From Mycolicibacter sinensis (GTDB taxonomy: Bacteria > Actinomycetota > Actinomycetes > Mycobacteriales > Mycobacteriaceae): DNA of 64,000 nucleotides. Below are positions 60,228 through 64,000 of the stretch, in pieces. The number at the start of each line of letters is the position of its first letter. Position 1 is the first letter of the stretch. The notes under the pieces were generated by a model. It made no database searches and had not been told where the DNA came from. It saw only the letters and a program-made list of their open reading frames with translations. The stretch lies in the NCBI RefSeq assembly GCF_001667945.1, contig NZ_LZJK01000130.1:17344-81343 (forward strand), read 5' to 3'. The translations under genes and the position numbers were made by a program.

Positions 60228-62551
60228 CAGCCGCTCCCGTCCGCCTCGACACCCTTGCTGATGCGTACCACCGACGTCTTGAACAGTGGCTGTTTGGACA
60301 CCGGGTCCCAGTCGGTGATCGTGAGTTCATTGGCCGCCCGGTGATGACCATCGCCGTCGGTGTCCCAGTAGCCGTAGTGAAACGGCATGAATGCGACGCC
60401 GTCGCGGATGCCGCCCACCCGCGCACGGGCCTGCACACAACCGCGTGCCGAACGGATGATGGCCGGATCGCCGTCGCGGATCCCGCGGCGTTCGGCATCG
60501 GCGGCCGCGAGCTGAACCCACACCTCGGGTGCGGCGTCGTTGAGTTGCGGCGCGCGACCGGTTTTGGTGCGGGTGTGGAAGTGGTAGACCGTACGGCCGG
60601 TCGTCAGCCACAACTCGTCGTCGGCGGGCCGCTCATGCGGCGGGGTGTAGCCGGCGGCCCGCAGCACCGCCTTGCCGTCCGGGTTGGCTGCCCGGTATTG
60701 GGTCGGTTCGATCGCCCCGCCGGTGATCAGATCCTTGCCGTAGGTTTCGCAGTAGTCGGGTTTGCTCCAGAATTCGCCGTCGGTGTAGAGACGCTCGGTG
60801 CCGTCGGGATGCTCAGCGTTACAAGGCCATTGGATTCCGCTGCCGCCGCGCAGCTTCGCATAGCTCAACCCGGTGTAATCGCAGGGGCGGCCGGCGCTGC
60901 AGCGCTGCCAGGCCGCAAACGCCGACTCGGGATCCTTCCAGGAGATCAGCGGGGCGCCGTCGAGATCACGAAAATCCATCCGCTCGGCGTAATCGCAGAA
61001 AATATCGAGGTCGGGTCGGGCCTGCCCGGGCGGATCGACGGCCTTCTCCGAGAGGTGCACCGTGCGATCGGCATTGGTGAACGTCCCGGTCTTCTCGCCC
61101 CACGCCGCGGCCGGCAACACCACGTCGGCGAGCTCGGCTGTCTCGGTGCGGAAGATGTCCTGCACGACCAGAAATAGCCGGGTCTGGCCGAGGATGCGCC
61201 GGATCCGGTGCAACTCCGGAAGCGACACCGCCGGGTTGGTGGCGCTGACCCAGAGCATCCGCAGACTGCCCTGCTCGGCGAAGCGCAGCATCTGCATGGC
61301 ATGCGTCGGTTCCGAGTAGTGCGGAATCTTGGCCTCCTCGACGTTCCACAGCCGGGCCAGCTCGGCGACGTGGGCATCGTTTTCCCAGTTGCGGAATCCC
61401 GGCAAGTCCCCGTTGGCGCCGCATTCCCGGGTGTTCTGCGCGGTCGGCTGCCCGTTCATCTGCAGAATGCCGGCGCCGGGCCGGCCCAGCATGCCGCGAA
61501 TGAGGTTGAGGTTGTTGACCTGGACCGCGGCCGCGGTCGCCTGGTGAGATTGGTAGAAGCCCTGCAATACGGTGGACAGTAGGCGCTGGGCATGACCGAG
61601 GATCTCCGCCGCGCGTCGCAGATCCTGCACCGGGACATCGCAAATCGTGGCCACCCGCTCCGGCGGATACTGCGCGACACAGGCCGCCAGCTGCTCGTAT
61701 CCGACGGTGTGGGCGGCGATATAGTCGCGGTTGGTCCAGTCGTGCGCGATCATCTCGTGCAGCAGGCCGTTCATCAACGCCAGGTTGGTCCCGGGAACCG
61801 GTGCCAGGTGCACCGTCGCGGCTTTGGCGACCGGGGTCTGGCGTGGGTCCACGCAGACGATCTGTGGCGGGTCGGCGCCGGCCAGCCGATCCAGCATCCG
61901 CGACCACAGCACGGTTTGGGTCTCGGCCACGTTGTGCCCGTACAGCGCGATGACGTCGGCGTGGTCGACGTCGGTGTAGGAGCCGGGTTGGCCGTCACAA
62001 CCGAAGGTCTCCTTCAGCGCCCACTCGGCGGTGGCGGTACACAGCCGGGTATTGCCGTCGACGTGGTTGGTGCCCAGTCCGCCGCGCGCGATCACCCCGA
62101 GGGTGTAGTACTCCTCCAGCATCAGCTGGCCACTGGTGTAGAAGCCGATCGCGCTCGGGCCGATGTCGCGAAGCAGGGCCTGGGTCGTCGCCACGATCCG
62201 ATTCATCGCGGTGTCCCAGTCGGATTCGACCAGCCGGCCGCGCTCGCGCACCAGCGGTACCGTCAGCCGATCGGGGGAGTTGTTGGCCTGCCAGCCGTAG
62301 AGGTCTTTGGGGTCCACCCGGCCGTGGTTGACCCGGTCGACGCGCCGGCCCCGTACTCCGACGATCCGGCCGTCGTGGGTGGCGATGTCGATGCCGTCGC
62401 CGTTGGAGTGCAGCACCGCCGCGGACTGGGCCCAGTCCACCTCGTCGGCGTCCAGACCGTCGGCGAGCTCGGTGTCGACCCGGTCGGGCCATGGCTGGCC
62501 GGCGGCGTACGGGGTGCGCGCGCCCCAGGGCTCGGCGATCCGGTCGGTCAT
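60224..62551 (-). CDS. molybdopterin oxidoreductase (NasC/FdhF-like) lacking the N-terminal 4Fe-4S site
   Basis: 775 residues. A bis-MGD oxidoreductase of the nitrate reductase/formate dehydrogenase superfamily. TNHVDGNTRLCTATAEWALK holds Cys171 as likely Mo ligand (compare N-x-RLC in assimilatory nitrate reductases). GQPTAQNTRECGANGDLPGF and VLPAAAWGEKTGTFTNADR are cofactor blocks, and the C-terminal molydop-binding domain is about 640-770. The usual N-terminal CxxC..C cysteines are absent: the matching stretch is VDRVNHGRVDPKDLYGWQAN. Hence no [4Fe-4S] cluster is expected. Substrate unknown. ATG 62551; a GGGTAA at 62566-62561 on the minus strand lacks a -35. Confidence 0.88.
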   Translation of the reverse strand: MTDRIAEPWGARTPYAAGQPWPDRVDTELADGLDADEVDWAQSAAVLHSNGDGIDIATHDGRIVGVRGRRVDRVNHGRVDPKDLYGWQANNSPDRLTVPLVRERGRLVESDWDTAMNRIVATTQALLRDIGPSAIGFYTSGQLMLEEYYTLGVIARGGLGTNHVDGNTRLCTATAEWALKETFGCDGQPGSYTDVDHADVIALYGHNVAETQTVLWSRMLDRLAGADPPQIVCVDPRQTPVAKAATVHLAPVPGTNLALMNGLLHEMIAHDWTNRDYIAAHTVGYEQLAACVAQYPPERVATICDVPVQDLRRAAEILGHAQRLLSTVLQGFYQSHQATAAAVQVNNLNLIRGMLGRPGAGILQMNGQPTAQNTRECGANGDLPGFRNWENDAHVAELARLWNVEEAKIPHYSEPTHAMQMLRFAEQGSLRMLWVSATNPAVSLPELHRIRRILGQTRLFLVVQDIFRTETAELADVVLPAAAWGEKTGTFTNADRTVHLSEKAVDPPGQARPDLDIFCDYAERMDFRDLDGAPLISWKDPESAFAAWQRCSAGRPCDYTGLSYAKLRGGSGIQWPCNAEHPDGTERLYTDGEFWSKPDYCETYGKDLITGGAIEPTQYRAANPDGKAVLRAAGYTPPHERPADDELWLTTGRTVYHFHTRTKTGRAPQLNDAAPEVWVQLAAADAERRGIRDGDPAIIRSARGCVQARARVGGIRDGVAFMPFHYGYWDTDGDGHHRAANELTITDWDPVSKQPLFKTSVVRISKGVEADGSGW

Positions 62552-62559
62552 GACCGCCG

Positions 62560-62584
62560 GTTACCCGCTGGTTGCCCTGGGTAT
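62560..62584 (+). promoter_or_regulatory. SigF-like promoter for the decarboxylase-family gene
   Basis: GTTA (62560-62563, within GGTTA), 15 bp, GGGTAT (62579-62584), 11 bp before ATG 62596. Confidence 0.55.
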
Positions 62585-62595
62585 GCCTAGCCGAT

Positions 62596-64000
62596 ATGGC
62601 GGATATGGATCACAGTCGAGCACCTGTTCTGGAGGCCCTGGCGGATTACCACCGCAAGGACCGCTACGGCTTCAGCCCGCCGGGGCACCGCCAGGGCCGT
62701 GGCGCCGACGAGGCGGTGCGCGAGGTGCTGGGTGCCGACCTGTTCCGCGCCGACGTCCTCGCGCGCGGCGGGCTGGACGACTGGGAGGCGCGCGGGGCGG
62801 CCCTGACCGACGCCGAGCAGCTGATGGCCGATGCGGTGGGGGCCGAGACGGCGTTCTTCTCCACGTGCGGCAGTTCGCTTTCCGTTCGGGCGGCGATGAT
62901 GGCGGTGGCCGGCGGCAGCGGCGGTGGGCTGCTGCTGCCCCGCGACAGCCACAAGTCGATCGTGGGCGGGCTGATCTTCTCCGGTATCCAGCCGCGCTGG
63001 ATCACCCCGCGCTGGGACGCCGCGCGGCATTTCAGCCATCCGCCGTCACCCGAACGGGTCGCCGGTGCCTGGGAAGAGCATCCCGATGCCGCCGGCGCCC
63101 TGATCGTCAGCCCGTCGCCGTACGGCACCTGCGCGGACGTGGCCGCCATCGCGAAGATCTGCCACGAGCGCGGTAAGCCGCTGATCGTCGACGAGGCCTG
63201 GGGTGCGCACCTGCCCTTCCACGAGGATCTGCCCACCTGGGCGATGGATGCCGGCGCCGATGTCTGCGTGGTCAGCGTGCACAAGATGGGAGCCGGATTC
63301 GAGCAGGGCTCGGTGTATCACATCCAGGGCGATCTCGTCGACCGGGAGCGGCTTACCGCGTGCGCCGACCTGCTGATGACCACCAGTCCCAGCGTGCCGA
63401 TCTACGCGGCGCTGGACGGCTGGCGCCGCCAGATGGTGCAACATGGACACGAAATGCTGGATGCTGCACTGAAATTGGCGCACGATGTGCGCGGTCGCAT
63501 CGACGACCTGCCCGACGTCGACGTGCTCGACGATGTGTTGCTGGGCGAGGAGGCCTCCCACGACTTGGACCGGCTGCAGGTGCTGGTGGACGTCGCAGCG
63601 ACCGGAACGTCGGGCTACCAAGCTCGGGACTGGCTGCGCGAACAGCGGTGCATCGATGTGGGTTTGGCGGATCATCGACGGATCCTGGCCACCATGTCGT
63701 TCGCCGACGATCACAGCACCGCCGACCGGCTGGTGGATGCGCTGAGTGGATGGCGCGCCGCCGCACGGTCTTTCGACCCGCCGACCCCGATCCGGCTACC
63801 CTCGCCCGAGGAGCTGCAACTGGAGACCGTGCAGCTGCCCCGGGACGCGTTCTTCGGTGACACCGAGATGGTCGCCGCATCCCAGGCCGCCGGACGTATT
63901 GCCGCCGAGCAGATCACGCCGTACCCGCCCGGATCGCAGATAATCGATGACGGCCGTGTTGAGGCGCTCGCCGGGCACTACGGCCGGCACCCCGGGCGGG
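62596..64000 (+). CDS. Orn/Lys/Arg decarboxylase-family PLP enzyme (3' end cut by window edge)
   Basis: At least 468 residues with no stop before the window ends. Fold type I PLP enzyme: YGFSPPGHRQG at 24-34, FFSTCGSSLSV (substrate/PLP loop), LIVDEAWGAHLPF (Asp199 binding the PLP ring N), and SVHKMGAGFEQGS with Lys230 as PLP Schiff-base residue. The C-terminal small domain includes TPYPPGSQI. The group contains lysine, ornithine and arginine decarboxylases; which amino acid is used cannot be told. ATG 62596; ATG 62605 is an alternative. The upstream SigF-like promoter implies a near-leaderless mRNA. Confidence 0.88.
   Translation, partial: MADMDHSRAPVLEALADYHRKDRYGFSPPGHRQGRGADEAVREVLGADLFRADVLARGGLDDWEARGAALTDAEQLMADAVGAETAFFSTCGSSLSVRAAMMAVAGGSGGGLLLPRDSHKSIVGGLIFSGIQPRWITPRWDAARHFSHPPSPERVAGAWEEHPDAAGALIVSPSPYGTCADVAAIAKICHERGKPLIVDEAWGAHLPFHEDLPTWAMDAGADVCVVSVHKMGAGFEQGSVYHIQGDLVDRERLTACADLLMTTSPSVPIYAALDGWRRQMVQHGHEMLDAALKLAHDVRGRIDDLPDVDVLDDVLLGEEASHDLDRLQVLVDVAATGTSGYQARDWLREQRCIDVGLADHRRILATMSFADDHSTADRLVDALSGWRAAARSFDPPTPIRLPSPEELQLETVQLPRDAFFGDTEMVAASQAAGRIAAEQITPYPPGSQIIDDGRVEALAGHYGRHPGR

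Noticed and set aside
62561..62586. SigF promoter for the molybdopterin oxidoreductase
   Set aside because: GGGTAA on the minus strand lacks any GTTT-like -35; the overlapping plus-strand site serves the decarboxylase-family gene.

Overview
The window is a high-GC actinobacterial chromosome segment, almost certainly from a non-tuberculous Mycobacterium sensu lato. The gene order is a mirror image of the M. tuberculosis Rv3286c-Rv3319 neighbourhood as I remember it: sdhBADC / cdd-deoA-add / Rv3311-like / upp / pmmB-punA / amiA1 / Rv3304-like / lpdA / glpD2 / Rv3300c-like / nei2-lhr / usfY / usfX(rsbW)-sigF. GTG starts and 1-4 bp stop/start overlaps are common, and there are lipobox proteins, PE-PPE-domain hydrolases and an F420-type nitroreductase-family protein. 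Species cannot be fixed from the sequence alone. No rRNA, tRNA, IS element, prophage or CRISPR array was seen.

Layout. 0-4.1 kb: a steroid-5-alpha-reductase-like protein (cut by the window edge) and a succinate dehydrogenase operon read leftwards. 4.3-7.1 kb: a three-gene overlapping nucleoside salvage operon (cdd, deoA, add). 7.1-9.2 kb: an LGFP lipoprotein and an Rv3311-like protein. 9.3-15.5 kb: an accessory block with three TetR regulators, each beside a palindromic operator and a small enzyme or membrane gene set (flavin monooxygenase; ICMT-like methyltransferase, deazaflavin-type protein and CMD protein; SPW membrane protein). 15.8-18.8 kb: two tandem secreted PE-PPE-domain hydrolases. 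18.8-27.2 kb: conserved core metabolism (upp, pmmB, punA, amiA1, lpdA, glpD2). 27.3-29.8 kb: two paralogous secreted Leu/Gly-rich proteins of unknown function, each with a clear SigA-type promoter and a strong terminator. 29.9-37.4 kb: a pseudouridine synthase, a glycine-repeat lipoprotein, a collagen-like secreted protein, nei2 and lhr.

From about 30.7 to 62.6 kb the dominant feature is the general-stress sigma factor SigF and what looks like its clustered regulon. I found nineteen sites of the form GTTT (or GTTA/GTTG/GTGT), 15-17 bases, GGGTAN. Every one points into a gene that starts within about 60 bp, and the usfX-sigF pair itself has one. The genes behind them encode protective or envelope functions: manganese catalase, hemerythrin, DJ-1/PfpI protein, CBS-domain protein, cation-diffusion transporter, a Zn-dependent dehydrogenase, a cutinase plus GH15 operon, Rieske-domain proteins, an orphan GlnR-like regulator, DUF2795, the collagen-like protein and the Gly-repeat lipoprotein. 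Three intergenic regions carry back-to-back divergent SigF sites. Several starts lie only about 10 bases after the -10 box, implying near-leaderless mRNAs.

The window ends inside an Orn/Lys/Arg-decarboxylase-family gene that also has a SigF-type promoter. Remnants were seen of a molybdopterin oxidoreductase, of a DUF2795 gene and possibly of a methyltransferase-like gene.
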